Positions 17,543 to 26,546 of a stretch of 64,000 nt of DNA are shown piece by piece. Position 1 is the stretch's first letter. The number at the start of each line of letters is the position of its first letter. Made by a program: the position numbers and the translations under genes. The notes beneath the pieces were generated by a model. It made no database searches and was not told the DNA's origin. It saw only the letters and a program-made list of their open reading frames with translations. The stretch is taken from the NCBI GenBank assembly GCA_017634975.1, contig JAGBMJ010000093.1, positions 62,001-126,000 on the forward strand, read 5' to 3'. Source of the DNA: Lachnospiraceae bacterium. Lineage in GTDB: Bacteria; Bacillota; Clostridia; Lachnospirales; Lachnospiraceae.

Positions 17543-18754
17543 TCAAAAACCGCGCAGCAACCTCACCCGCACCGTATCCCCGACCTCTGCTTTTCTCCCC
17601 GCTTCCAGATCGATAAAGCAGTTGCATTCCGTCAGATTGCTGATCACGGACGAAGCATGCACACCACTCGGAAGAGTCACCTCTCCGTCTTCGTAATACG
17701 CCCGGATCAGTCGGCGATGTTTGTTTACTTTATTGTATTCACTCTTCAGGATTGCCGTTTTGCATAACGGAAGAAAACTGTCACTGCCCAACATTTTCGC
17801 CATCGCCGGCCAGAAATACAGTTCGAAATTGGCCAATGCTGCATAGGGATTTCCGGATAATGCCAGCACAACCTTTCTATTCAGATAAGCTCCCAAGGTT
17901 GGTGTTCCCGGCTGGATATCCGCCCCATGGAATAAGATCTCGGCTCCCATCTCGCTCAGCACACGAGGTACGATATCCTTCTTTCCGACGCTCACGCCAC
18001 CGGTCGTAATGATAAAGTCCGCTTCTTCCAAAGCTTTCATGAGCTCTGCTTTAAGCTGATCTTCATCATCCCGGCAGATGGGACATTCTATTACAGATAA
18101 TCCCTGCTGCTCTATCGCCCCCTTCAGCATCCAGAAGATACTGTTGTAGATCTTTCCTGCCTCCGGCGCTTCCCCTGCATTCTGCAGTTCCGAACCGGTA
18201 GAAATGACCGCCACCTTCGCCGGAATCCTAACCGGTACTTCCGCGATCCCAAGGCTTGCAAATAAGGCCATATGCGCCGGTGTGATCCTGGTACCCTTCC
18301 TGGCCAGTACCGCACCTTCTGCAATATCTTCTCCGATTTTGCAATAATTCTGATAGGACTTCACCGGCGCATAAATCTGCACCTGTTCCATCCCATAGTC
18401 GGTCTGTTCCTGCATCACTACAGCATCATAGGCTTCCGGCACAAACGCTCCGGTCATGATCCGCACCGCAGTCCCTGCATCATAATCCGCATCTTTCTGC
18501 GGTACATCGCCTGCACAGAGTTCTCCCTGCACCTTCAATACCACCGGTGCTACCCTTGCTGCCTCAGCCACATCCTCACTATGCACCGCATATCCGTCCA
18601 TCGCCGATCTCGGAAACGCAGGCACATTCCGTGTCGCCACGACATCTTCTGCCAGGATCCGCCCACAGATCCCGTCTTCCAGCCTTACAGATTCTGCCGT
18701 TTGGCTCGGCTCTATTTTTCCTAAGATCTTATCGAGGCATTCTTCTATTTCCAT
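17543..18754 (-). CDS. moeA: Molybdopterin molybdenumtransferase MoeA
   Basis: 403 residues, typical MoeA length. Domains in order: N-terminal region with RNVPAFPRSAMDGYAV, the MoCF-binding domain (VAVISTGSEL, ITTGGVSVGKKDIV, GTPTLGAYLNRKVVLALSGNPYAAL) and a C-terminal beta-barrel. It inserts molybdate into adenylylated molybdopterin. AGGAG lies ten bases upstream of the ATG. Together with the MogA domain at the other end of the operon it completes metal insertion. Confidence 0.93.
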   Translation of the reverse strand: MEIEECLDKILGKIEPSQTAESVRLEDGICGRILAEDVVATRNVPAFPRSAMDGYAVHSEDVAEAARVAPVVLKVQGELCAGDVPQKDADYDAGTAVRIMTGAFVPEAYDAVVMQEQTDYGMEQVQIYAPVKSYQNYCKIGEDIAEGAVLARKGTRITPAHMALFASLGIAEVPVRIPAKVAVISTGSELQNAGEAPEAGKIYNSIFWMLKGAIEQQGLSVIECPICRDDEDQLKAELMKALEEADFIITTGGVSVGKKDIVPRVLSEMGAEILFHGADIQPGTPTLGAYLNRKVVLALSGNPYAALANFELYFWPAMAKMLGSDSFLPLCKTAILKSEYNKVNKHRRLIRAYYEDGEVTLPSGVHASSVISNLTECNCFIDLEAGRKAEVGDTVRVRLLRGF

Positions 18755-18799
18755 GAAATTTCGTCTCCTGTTTCCGTTTTTCTCAGTTACAAATTCATG

Positions 18800-19570
18800 T
18801 CAATATACCGTATAACTGTCCGGCCAGGCTTTGCAGATCAGCTGCAGACCGTATTCTTTGGCCAGATCCACGGCAGCATCCGTCGGCACCGATTTGCTCA
18901 CCAGCACAGGGACGCGTGCCATAACTGTTTTCTGAACCATATCGACAGGGACACGTCCCGTAGTGTATAGCATACACGCCGTCGGATCCGCATCGGCGAG
19001 CAGCATATGCCCCACCGCCTTGTCCAGCGCATTGTGTCTGCTGATATCTTCAAAGCCGGCGATCGTACCATCCGGCAGATGCAGATAGCAGCTGTGCGTT
19101 CCGCTGGTACTCTTATGCAGTCTGGAATCTTTCTGAAAATAGCCTGCCAGCGCAAAGACAGCCCTGCGATCCACGACCGCCTCCGGCAATACCTGCATTT
19201 TACGTTCTCCGGAAAGAAACTGCCGGTTTCCACTGCAACAGGTCGGCTCCGTTCCCTGATATACCTGAAACGGGACCTCTTCCGACAGTGTCACCTCCGC
19301 GATCGATCCTTTGGCACAGAAAAAGAGCCGTTCAATATCTTCCGTCCCCCGGATCAGCCCTTCCGTATATAACCGACCGGTCACCAGCTCATGCAGATGT
19401 TCTGCCGTGCAGGACAAACGAAAGGCGGTATAGGAATTCACACTCACTTCCAGAAAATGTTCATGGATCAACCGGTCTTCCTCAAGTCTTTCGGTGCCGT
19501 CAGCCGCAATGGTCATGGCCTGTTTTTCTGTGATCGCATCGATTTCTTTGAAATGATCTTCGATCTTCAT
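18800..19570 (-). CDS. fdhD: Formate dehydrogenase sulfur carrier FdhD
   Basis: 256 residues from the ATG at 19570 (GGGAG four bases upstream; a TTG at 19606 is rejected). FdhD passes sulfur from a cysteine desulfurase to the Mo centre of formate dehydrogenase. The sulfur-carrying Cys pair is seen in EPTCCSGN; the GDP/cofactor-binding region includes FEDISRHNALDKAVG. First gene of the Mo run, which links the whole operon functionally to the fdh genes downstream. Confidence 0.9.
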   Translation of the reverse strand: MKIEDHFKEIDAITEKQAMTIAADGTERLEEDRLIHEHFLEVSVNSYTAFRLSCTAEHLHELVTGRLYTEGLIRGTEDIERLFFCAKGSIAEVTLSEEVPFQVYQGTEPTCCSGNRQFLSGERKMQVLPEAVVDRRAVFALAGYFQKDSRLHKSTSGTHSCYLHLPDGTIAGFEDISRHNALDKAVGHMLLADADPTACMLYTTGRVPVDMVQKTVMARVPVLVSKSVPTDAAVDLAKEYGLQLICKAWPDSYTVY

Positions 19571-19734
19571 AATACTCCCTTTTTGAAAGTCCTCTATGGT
19601 AAACAATGCCTATATCCTGTATAATAACGATATAAGTAACTATTCACAGCCTTTTGTGCTGTGATCGTAACCGATATATACTCCGTTTTCCGTTCTGCCG
19701 GATCCATCATGCCTTATTGAAAGTGAGGTGCCCT

Positions 19735-20352
19735 ATGGAAACATCCGAAATGATGAAATACAGTGCTTTGATCTCGCTTGCGGTCATCGTAGCGATCCCC
19801 ATGACCGGGTTTTTGATCCACCTGTTTGTGACCAGGCTGCTTGCCAATCTTCTTTCTCTCATCAATCCTTCCGGAAAGCTCTTTTTGTTCGTAGCCAACA
19901 CGCTCACTTTTCCGGGCGTATGCTACCATGAACTGTCACACGCACTTTTTGCCTTGCTCACCGGTGCCAAGGTTAAGAAAATCGTCCTGTATCACAAAGA
20001 AGGCAATCATCTTGGATATGTGGAAATGATACCGCGCGGTCCCCTGCCTCTCAAATGGATGCAGATGTCTTTCTCTGCCTGCGCTCCCGTCATCACCGGA
20101 CTGATCGGTGAATGCGTGATCCTATGGGTATTCGCAACACTCACCCTGCCCACTTGGGGATATATCCTTTGCGGCTTTTTCTTCTTCTGTCTCTTACTCC
20201 ATATGGAAATGTCCGGAGCGGATATCAAAGGATACCTCAAAGGAATCCCGTTTTTGTTCCTGCTGTTTTTCCTGATGGCTATGGCAGCCTTTCAATACGG
20301 AACTGCCTCTATCGTCGAAAGTGCTTCCTTAAGCGCATCGATCTCACTCTGA
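19735..20352 (+). CDS. M50-type membrane metalloprotease-like protein
   Basis: 205 residues, one of the few plus-strand genes, start chosen by GAGGTG upstream of the ATG at 19735. Four to five membrane segments and a HELSH motif (65-69) inside the membrane-embedded part, as in M50 (site-2 protease-like) peptidases and their small M50B-like relatives. The second zinc-ligand region is not clear. It could cut membrane proteins or be an inactive relative. It is divergent from fdhD and ends at a bidirectional terminator. Confidence 0.65.
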   Translation: METSEMMKYSALISLAVIVAIPMTGFLIHLFVTRLLANLLSLINPSGKLFLFVANTLTFPGVCYHELSHALFALLTGAKVKKIVLYHKEGNHLGYVEMIPRGPLPLKWMQMSFSACAPVITGLIGECVILWVFATLTLPTWGYILCGFFFFCLLLHMEMSGADIKGYLKGIPFLFLLFFLMAMAAFQYGTASIVESASLSASISL

Positions 20353-20446
20353 ATTCCAAAACTATAACGTATTATATCATTCACAACATATGATTGCAAG
20401 GGAAATGTAAGTGTTTACATTCGAGTAAATATCCTCTGACACAAAC

Positions 20447-20479
20447 AAAAAAAGCGTTTCTCTCACGAAACGCTTTTTT
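20447..20479. terminator. Bidirectional terminator
   Basis: AAAGCGTTTC and GAAACGCTTT form a 10-bp stem, with an A-run before and a T-run after, serving the converging genes at 19735-20352 (+) and 20506-21390 (-). Confidence 0.85.
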
Positions 20480-20505
20480 AAGGCTATCCCTATCTTAACC
20501 GTTAC

Positions 20506-21390
20506 TCAATCCATTTCCACAGAAGTATTGCTTACCGGTTTGCCGCAATGCGGGCAGGTCGAGTAGGATACCTTTTCCGCTTCGGTCTTCTCATTCGTCC
20601 ACACGTATTCATGATCACAGGAACGCATCAGTACTACGCTGCCCGGAGCCGGGAATGTCTTGGTATGTTTGATCTGTACGTAATAACAGTATTCGGTGAC
20701 TGCTGCTACCGGAGCTACCGCCTGTGCCGGTGCGGAAACCGCCGGCTGTGCCACGGGAACCGCTCCCAATACCGGATTGGCCTGTCCCGGCACCGTTTGC
20801 GCTGTTGTTACCGGTGCTGCCACGGCCTGCCCCGGAACTGTCTGTACCGGAACAGCCTGCATCGGCACCGACTGAACCGGAGCCGCCTGTGCAGGTACCG
20901 GTGTCGGGGTACTCTCTGCTGCCGGAGCCGGTGCTGCTGCCAGATCCGTTCCGATATTACTGATCTTCTGCGAAGGATCTACGGTCGGAAGCGTTGCCAG
21001 AGAGTTGGAACTCTGGGTGGTCTTCACCGGACCGGCAAACCGCGAGCGGAATACCGGTTTTACATATCCGTTCTGAACCGGTTGCGGCTGAGGTGCCGGA
21101 GCAGGCGCTGTCTCTGCCGTTGTATTGATGCTTCCCTGCGCTGCAACCGGCACACTTCCGGTCGATGCCGGAGCCGGTAAGGGCGCAGGCGCTGTATTGT
21201 TGACGGGTACTGTTGCTGCCGTTCCCGTTTGCTGAAATGCGGGTTTCGCTGCCGAAGGATTCGGCGGTACGGGAGTCGAATCATTCATAAACAGCGCCGA
21301 ATTGATACTGTTATGATCCCATTTGTTCTTGTTCACCTCATCGGAAATCCTGTTTGCGGCCTTTTTGACCATATCCTGAATTGTCCCCAT
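20506..21390 (-). CDS. Pro/Ala-rich protein with C-terminal zinc-ribbon-like motif
   Basis: 294 residues from the ATG at 21390 (AAAGGA upstream). Residues about 1-35 form a charged helix; about 36-230 are low-complexity Pro/Ala/Val/Gln/Thr with many PVP, APAP and QTVPGQA repeats, likely disordered. The last 60 residues are compact and hold CDHEYVW and CPHCGKP, which together could bind one zinc. No signal peptide, so probably cytosolic. Family not recognised; it resembles zinc-ribbon proteins that tether partners, but nothing in the context points to a role. Confidence 0.6.
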   Translation of the reverse strand: MGTIQDMVKKAANRISDEVNKNKWDHNSINSALFMNDSTPVPPNPSAAKPAFQQTGTAATVPVNNTAPAPLPAPASTGSVPVAAQGSINTTAETAPAPAPQPQPVQNGYVKPVFRSRFAGPVKTTQSSNSLATLPTVDPSQKISNIGTDLAAAPAPAAESTPTPVPAQAAPVQSVPMQAVPVQTVPGQAVAAPVTTAQTVPGQANPVLGAVPVAQPAVSAPAQAVAPVAAVTEYCYYVQIKHTKTFPAPGSVVLMRSCDHEYVWTNEKTEAEKVSYSTCPHCGKPVSNTSVEMD

Positions 21391-21466
21391 AACCAAAAGT
21401 CCTTTCCGTTCAAAGTGTATCTCTTTTTGCAGGCATCCCTGCCCGCAAAAGATCATGGTAACTAAT

Positions 21467-21495
21467 ATTATAGCGATATCTTCTCTGACAATCAA
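21467..21495 (-). promoter_or_regulatory. Promoter of the Pro/Ala-rich gene
   Basis: TTGATT (21490-21495), 17 bases, TATAAT (21467-21472), 77 bases before the start codon. Confidence 0.65.
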
Positions 21496-21556
21496 GGTTT
21501 ATCCTTGCTTTTTCATCGGAAAAAACGCACAAAAATCCCCTTCAAAATTTCCCATT

Positions 21557-22792
21557 TCAGAAACCGGCATTCTCCCGGTTCTGTATAATGCCATAGAACG
21601 CATATTTGGGTTTCATCGCCCCGTCAAACGGCAGCGGATTGTACTCCCTGCGCCATGAAGCACTGTCCGTGGTCCCCCAGATCGTCAGGGCATCCATCTG
21701 AACCTTTCCGGCATCCACCCTCTCGAAGATCCCATGGATCAGATCATAATAAAACTGTCCCTGAGCCTTTAAGGTATCTTCGTTCTTTTCATCCGGTTCC
21801 AGATACTTGCCGAGACACACATCCAGCTCGGTCAGCTGCAGTTTCAGCCCGGTCGCCGCCAGTTTATCCATCGCTTCAAAATACAGATCCAGATCATCTG
21901 AGGTATACAGATGTGCCTGCAGGCCAACCCCGTCGATCAGGGATCTTCCGTCTTCGTCTTTCAGAGTTTCAACAAATCCGACCAGTGTATCCGCCTTAAA
22001 CTGTTCATTGTAGTCATTATAATACAGATCTACGGTTTCCGGTGCATACTTGTCCGCAAAATAAAACGCATACCAGTAGTAATCGTCCCCTATGATATCA
22101 TACCAGTGGCATTCCCGCGGGCTGCCATCCTCCATCCAGCCTTCATTGATCACATCGTAGGCATAGAACAGATCCAGATATCCCAGATCTTTTAGCTGTT
22201 CAAAATTCCCTCGGATCATATCCTCCATACGGACCAGCATCTCATCGCGATCGACCAAAGGTTCTTTCGCATCAAAGTTCTCATGGAAAAGCCATTCCGG
22301 CGTCTGACTGTACCATACAAGTGTATGGCCGCGCATGGACATATTGTTTTCTTTGGCAAATTCCAGAAGCGCCAGGGTGTCTTTTCCGTACTCCACCACG
22401 ACATGCCCCTCTTCCTGACTCTTTTTCTGATTCAGGACATAGTCGGGCTTCATTTCATTTCCGCAGGTGATACTGTTAAAATTCGTTACGATCAGTTCCG
22501 CCATCAGTTTGTTTTTGATATCATGTGCCGTCACCCCCGTTCCGGCTTTCATACCATGCTCCGCAAACACACTCTGAATGGTAACCTGCTCTTCTTCCTC
22601 CGGTGTCGGGGTCGCTGTCACCTCCACGCTTTTGGTCGGTTCCGCAGTTTCCGTCGGCTCTGCTGCTTCTGTCGGCTCCGCAGCTTCCGTCACCTCCGGT
22701 TCGACCGTCGGTGTCACCGTCCCTTCCTGCTGTCCGCATCCCCCAAGCAGCAGTACCCCCGCAAGGAGCATTGCGTAAGATCTTTTTTTCAT
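21557..22792 (-). CDS. GH10 endo-1,4-beta-xylanase lipoprotein
   Basis: 411 residues. Lipobox LGGC with Cys19, then a Glu/Pro/Thr-rich linker (about 22-68) with TEAAEP repeats. Residues 70-408 are a glycoside hydrolase 10 catalytic domain: GHTLVWYSQTPEW (155-167), acid/base Glu217 in DVINEGW, and nucleophile Glu322 in LTELDV. It would cut xylan at the cell surface, fitting a gut or plant-fibre anaerobe. GGAGG sits six bases upstream of the ATG. No carbohydrate-binding module and no other xylan genes are nearby. Confidence 0.92.
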   Translation of the reverse strand: MKKRSYAMLLAGVLLLGGCGQQEGTVTPTVEPEVTEAAEPTEAAEPTETAEPTKSVEVTATPTPEEEEQVTIQSVFAEHGMKAGTGVTAHDIKNKLMAELIVTNFNSITCGNEMKPDYVLNQKKSQEEGHVVVEYGKDTLALLEFAKENNMSMRGHTLVWYSQTPEWLFHENFDAKEPLVDRDEMLVRMEDMIRGNFEQLKDLGYLDLFYAYDVINEGWMEDGSPRECHWYDIIGDDYYWYAFYFADKYAPETVDLYYNDYNEQFKADTLVGFVETLKDEDGRSLIDGVGLQAHLYTSDDLDLYFEAMDKLAATGLKLQLTELDVCLGKYLEPDEKNEDTLKAQGQFYYDLIHGIFERVDAGKVQMDALTIWGTTDSASWRREYNPLPFDGAMKPKYAFYGIIQNRENAGF

Positions 22793-22833
22793 CTTTGTCC
22801 TCCTTAATATCGGATCCTTTCGCCCGTCTTCTC

Positions 22834-22990
22834 TTATTCATCCGCAGGGTTCGGATGCATCGCCGTACACGCCAGATGCTTGACAAACATCCGCTCGAGC
22901 ATCCCTGCCTTGACCGGCATACAGATCCCCCCGGTATTTTTTGATCTCCTCTTCCAGATATATTTCCAGTTTTGTCTTGGTTAACGCCAT
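22834..22990 (-). pseudogene. Short frameshifted gene remnant
   Basis: An ATG at 22990 opens MALTKTKLEIYLEEEIKKYRG. After a run of six G (22927-22932) the sensible reading moves by one base to ICMPVKAGMLERMFVKHLAC and then TAMHPNPADE before a stop. With five G the whole would be one 52-residue reading. It resembles, from memory, the start of a conserved Lachnospiraceae protein that continues far beyond this point, so I treat it as a decayed fragment. It sits between the Mbeg1-like gene and the xylanase gene. Confidence 0.45.
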
Positions 22991-23008
22991 GCCACACCCC
23001 CGAAACGT

Positions 23009-24187
23009 TTATTTTCCGTCGTCTTCTTCCGCGTTATCCATCGTTTTCTTATCCTTCATAAAGGGGATCACGGGCACTTTTTTGCCTCCGCCTTCCAGTT
23101 CCTGCCGGCTATGCCCCGGGAAAATACTCGCAAAAAAAGCCTGTCTGGTAAACTCAAACATCACCCGCTTGGTCACCTCACTAGGATTCTTCAGTCTCGA
23201 CTGCACTCTTTTGAATCCTTCCAATCCTTCTCCTGCCAGTTCCGAGATGGTCGTGGCCCCGCCGCTGCTGATCGCCTCATAGATCTCGCTTAAGAAGATC
23301 TTACGCTCTTCCACGCTGGAGCATTCGATCCACCGTTCGATAAACTCATTGACCCATATGCTGATCGGACTGTGTGCTTCCGCCGAAGCGATCTTTCCAT
23401 GATCCACGCCCCAGGTGATCGGTGCATGCTGAAGGGCACCAAGCGCAGAGGACTTGATGATCCTCGTATTCGGAAAATGCATATCAAAGAGCTTTCCGAC
23501 CACCGAAAATTCCGGCTGGATGCAGATCGTCTTTTCCAGTACGTTTGCGATCGGAATCTCTCCCATGACCTCTTTGGACAGGCCCGGTCCGTCGAGATTA
23601 TAAATCCTCTCGATATGATCAAATACTTCCGGATCCATCGTGCAGCCTGCATATACTGCCAGGTTGCCCCCTTTGGAATGTCCTCCCATCATCCAGCGCC
23701 GTTCCGGGCGGTCGGAAACTACCCGTGTTACATAGTCCTTTGCCATCTCCTGGGCTTCTGTTTTGCAAAAACTGGCTATAAAATCTTCGTACCATCCGGC
23801 CAGAGAATCATCCGTTCCTCGGAAAGCGATAAAGGACAGGTCCGATTCATCATGAAACGTCTCTACCGCATACTGTACCGGCGGATCCGATCGCTTGATA
23901 TCAATGTAATCGGTCATACGCAGATTGCCGAATCGTTTGGAATTTACGGCAGCCTGCAGCAGATCCGCATACTTTTTATCATGGATCGCGATCTCCACAT
24001 TTACCTTCCCCGCATCGAGGATCTTCTGTGCATCCCGTACATAGACCGGTCCGTTTGCCTCATCGAACAGTACGGAAAAATCATAATATGCCAGATTGCT
24101 TAAGATCAGTGCATCGACGTCCAGAAATCCGGTTTCCGAAAACGTAAAATCCTGCATCCACAGGATGTAATCGGTTAATGAGTCCAT
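23009..24187 (-). CDS. Mbeg1-like alpha/beta hydrolase (DUF2974)
   Basis: 392 residues from the ATG at 24187, with GGGAGG six bases upstream. Lipase-like core: FIAFRGTDDSLAGWYEDF (oxyanion side) and nucleophile elbow GHSKG (169-173, Ser171). This matches the Mbeg1-like/DUF2974 family found in many Clostridia, whose substrate is not known. No signal peptide. It ends in a charged tail (KDKKTMDNAEEDDGK). Neighbours on both sides run in the same direction but are unrelated. Confidence 0.75.
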   Translation of the reverse strand: MDSLTDYILWMQDFTFSETGFLDVDALILSNLAYYDFSVLFDEANGPVYVRDAQKILDAGKVNVEIAIHDKKYADLLQAAVNSKRFGNLRMTDYIDIKRSDPPVQYAVETFHDESDLSFIAFRGTDDSLAGWYEDFIASFCKTEAQEMAKDYVTRVVSDRPERRWMMGGHSKGGNLAVYAGCTMDPEVFDHIERIYNLDGPGLSKEVMGEIPIANVLEKTICIQPEFSVVGKLFDMHFPNTRIIKSSALGALQHAPITWGVDHGKIASAEAHSPISIWVNEFIERWIECSSVEERKIFLSEIYEAISSGGATTISELAGEGLEGFKRVQSRLKNPSEVTKRVMFEFTRQAFFASIFPGHSRQELEGGGKKVPVIPFMKDKKTMDNAEEDDGK

Positions 24188-24261
24188 GGTTTTCCTCCCT
24201 GCCGCACCGTCTCGAACTCCTTCCGGAGCATACATAAGACTGTCGCGTTTATTTCCATCTT

Positions 24262-25881
24262 TTACTCCCCGGAAGAATGCCCGCCGATCTGCTTATTGCG
24301 TTTCATGGTCATCGCACCTTTTTTCAGGTTCATCCCTTTCAGCACCGCATTCTTTCCGAATTTTTCCTGCATTGCCAGTGTTGCTTCCTGTAATTTCCGT
24401 TCCTTCCTGTCCGCTGCCTCTTCTGCGGTTCTTTGTTTATCCAATGCGTCATAATCCGTGAACAGATCCATCTGGTACGGAGCCTCTTCGGGGATCTCGC
24501 CTTCCGGGATCAGACCGCATGCCACTACATATACCCTGCGTACCAGCAGTTCTTTGTCCACGATCTCTTCATAAAGATCCATCATACAGTCCGTGATCCG
24601 GTGTGTTGAAGACGTCCACCGGTCGAGGTTGCCGGTCCCGTGCGCCGGATGTGGCTGCAAACGTCCGTAACGGTCCACATTGACATTTCCTTCGTACCGC
24701 TTTCCGGTCCCGCAGACAAGATACGTGGAATGTTCCGGGTCTGCGCCTTGCCGTTCACAGACCAGACTGGTCACATCATATACGATGGTCAGTTCGATTT
24801 TTTTGGTGACCAGTTTCTTCCTTACCAGGTCCAGCACCAGCAGCTCTGTCATCTCCCGCACGATCATCGCCGCATCCTCTGCCGTGTACGGCTCGGTCAG
24901 CACCTGCCCGGAAGACAGGCTGTTGGCAGACGGTTTGTACGACTTGATCGCAGCGATATCCGTCGGCTCCCATCCCCACGCATGATCAATGAGCAGTTCA
25001 GCATTGATCCCAAATGCGGAATACAGCACACTTTCATCCACGACGCTCTGCCTGGCGATATCTCCCATCGTATAGATGCCCATTCTGTGTAATCTGCGTG
25101 TGATCCCGCCTCCGCAGCGCCAGAAATCCGTCAGCGGCGTATGGCACCAGAGCTGCTCCCGGTAGCTCTGTTCATTCAGTTCTGCGATACGCACCCCGTC
25201 TTTATCTGCCGGCACATGTTTTGCCACCACATCCATCGCTACCTTGGCCAGATACATGTTACTTCCGATGCCTGCCGTCGCCGTTATGTCTGTTTCACGC
25301 AAAACATCCCGGATCATCTTCATCGCCAGTTCATGCGCGGTAAGTCCGTAAGTCTCAAGATAGCCGCTCACATCGATAAAACACTCATCGATGGAGTACA
25401 CATGCACATCTTCCTCACTTACATATCGCAGGTAGATGGAAAAGATATGCGTGCTGATATCTTCATACAGCTTCATCCGCGGCGGTGCGGTGATATAAGC
25501 CAGCGCAAGAGAAGGATCTGCGGCGAGTGCTTCCGCATCACATGAAGATGCCCGGAAGCATTCCTGTCCGGTCTCCGGATCTTTCGTAAGCAGCCCGAGG
25601 CTCCTCGCCCTGGCCATCCGCTGTACATTCACTTCCTTTACTTTCTGTACCACTTCAAAGAGTCTGGCTCTTCCGGGTATCCCGTATTCTTTTAAGGAAG
25701 GGGATACAGCAAGGCAGATGGTCTTTTCCGTCCTGGTCGGATCCGCCACCACCAGGTTGGTCGTCAATGCATTCAGCCCACGGGCAGCCAGTTCACAGCT
25801 GGCGTAAAAACTTTTCAGATCGATCGCGATATAGGTCTTTTCCACGCCATGCTTTTCCTCCGTTTTCCCGTTCTGTTTCAA
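24262..25881 (-). CDS. Y-family (UmuC/UvrX-like) DNA polymerase
   Basis: 539 residues. Translesion polymerase palm residues: Asp21 in AIDLKSFYAS, and Asp165-Glu166 in YSIDECFIDVSGY. A helix-hairpin-helix and little-finger region follow, and a QMDLF motif in the C-terminal part fits the sliding-clamp binding site. The start is a TTG (25881) with GGAG four bases upstream, one base after the stop of the YolD-like gene; next in-frame starts lie inside the conserved domain. Layout with YolD matches the UvrX/YqjW-type accessory polymerases of Firmicutes, often plasmid- or prophage-borne and damage induced. Confidence 0.88.
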   Translation of the reverse strand: MKQNGKTEEKHGVEKTYIAIDLKSFYASCELAARGLNALTTNLVVADPTRTEKTICLAVSPSLKEYGIPGRARLFEVVQKVKEVNVQRMARARSLGLLTKDPETGQECFRASSCDAEALAADPSLALAYITAPPRMKLYEDISTHIFSIYLRYVSEEDVHVYSIDECFIDVSGYLETYGLTAHELAMKMIRDVLRETDITATAGIGSNMYLAKVAMDVVAKHVPADKDGVRIAELNEQSYREQLWCHTPLTDFWRCGGGITRRLHRMGIYTMGDIARQSVVDESVLYSAFGINAELLIDHAWGWEPTDIAAIKSYKPSANSLSSGQVLTEPYTAEDAAMIVREMTELLVLDLVRKKLVTKKIELTIVYDVTSLVCERQGADPEHSTYLVCGTGKRYEGNVNVDRYGRLQPHPAHGTGNLDRWTSSTHRITDCMMDLYEEIVDKELLVRRVYVVACGLIPEGEIPEEAPYQMDLFTDYDALDKQRTAEEAADRKERKLQEATLAMQEKFGKNAVLKGMNLKKGAMTMKRNKQIGGHSSGE

Positions 25882-25882
25882 G

Positions 25883-26332
25883 TCACTCCAATTCCTGTAT
25901 ACCGGCCAGCCGATTGAAATCTATGGTCAGATTTACGTGACCGATCTCCGTACATTTTACCAGCACGATCTTTTGGTTTGCCGCATCGATACGTTTGATC
26001 TGCTCCTTCGCGGTCACATAGGCCCCGCCGGCCTTCTTTTCGTCCGGTACAAAATACGTGATCGTAACCTCCGGTTGTTCACCGTTTCGTATCCGTTCAT
26101 CAATCTGCGCGAGCGTTCTTCCGATCTCGTCTTTGTCCCAGTCCTCCAGCGCGATCATCTCCTCCGTTGTACGCGCCTCTTCCGTCACCAGTTCATCATA
26201 ACCGGACAATGCCGCAAACGGTGAAAACTGCGCCGCGCGGTCATGCATGCTCATATGCTTGCGCGTCTTCGACTGATGATGCGGCAGATCGATGATATCC
26301 GCGTATTCGGTTCTTGCATTTTTCTGCCCCAT
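25883..26332 (-). CDS. YolD-like protein
   Basis: 149 residues. The core MHDRAAQFSPFAALSGYDELV and the later VTITYFVPDEKKAGGAYVTAKEQIKRIDA fit the YolD-like family, small partners of Y-family polymerases. No good ribosome site is seen just before the ATG; AAAGGAG is 14 bases away, overlapping the end of the GGDEF remnant. Its stop is one base from the polymerase start, so the two are coupled. Confidence 0.8.
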   Translation of the reverse strand: MGQKNARTEYADIIDLPHHQSKTRKHMSMHDRAAQFSPFAALSGYDELVTEEARTTEEMIALEDWDKDEIGRTLAQIDERIRNGEQPEVTITYFVPDEKKAGGAYVTAKEQIKRIDAANQKIVLVKCTEIGHVNLTIDFNRLAGIQELE

Positions 26333-26341
26333 CTCTTAAGG

Positions 26342-26546
26342 TCATTCTCCTTTTCTTCTCAGGTCTGCTTTCGGATGCTTTTCGTAATACGCTTTCTTGT
26401 CCTGATACATCCGCTCATCCGCTTCCTGTATCGCATTATTGATATCATAATCTCCTGTACAATACACGGAACCGACGGCAAAGCTCACGTCGTTTGTCTG
26501 ATCAGCCAAGGCTCTGAGCTGCGTCACCTTTTCCAGCAGTTTTTCT
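26342..26546 (-). pseudogene. GGDEF domain C-terminal remnant
   Basis: Reads IEKLLEKVTQLRALADQTNDV then SFAVGSVYCTGDYDINNAIQ and EADERMYQDKKAYYEKHP, the last third of a GGDEF (diguanylate cyclase) domain. The metal/GTP half with the GGDEF motif is missing. It starts where the EAL protein stops, in a different frame, so a deletion has joined the two. Confidence 0.75.

Noticed and set aside
20700-21200. Repeats in the Pro/Ala-rich gene as a mobile element
   Set aside because: They are in-frame low-complexity coding sequence with no inverted ends or target duplications.
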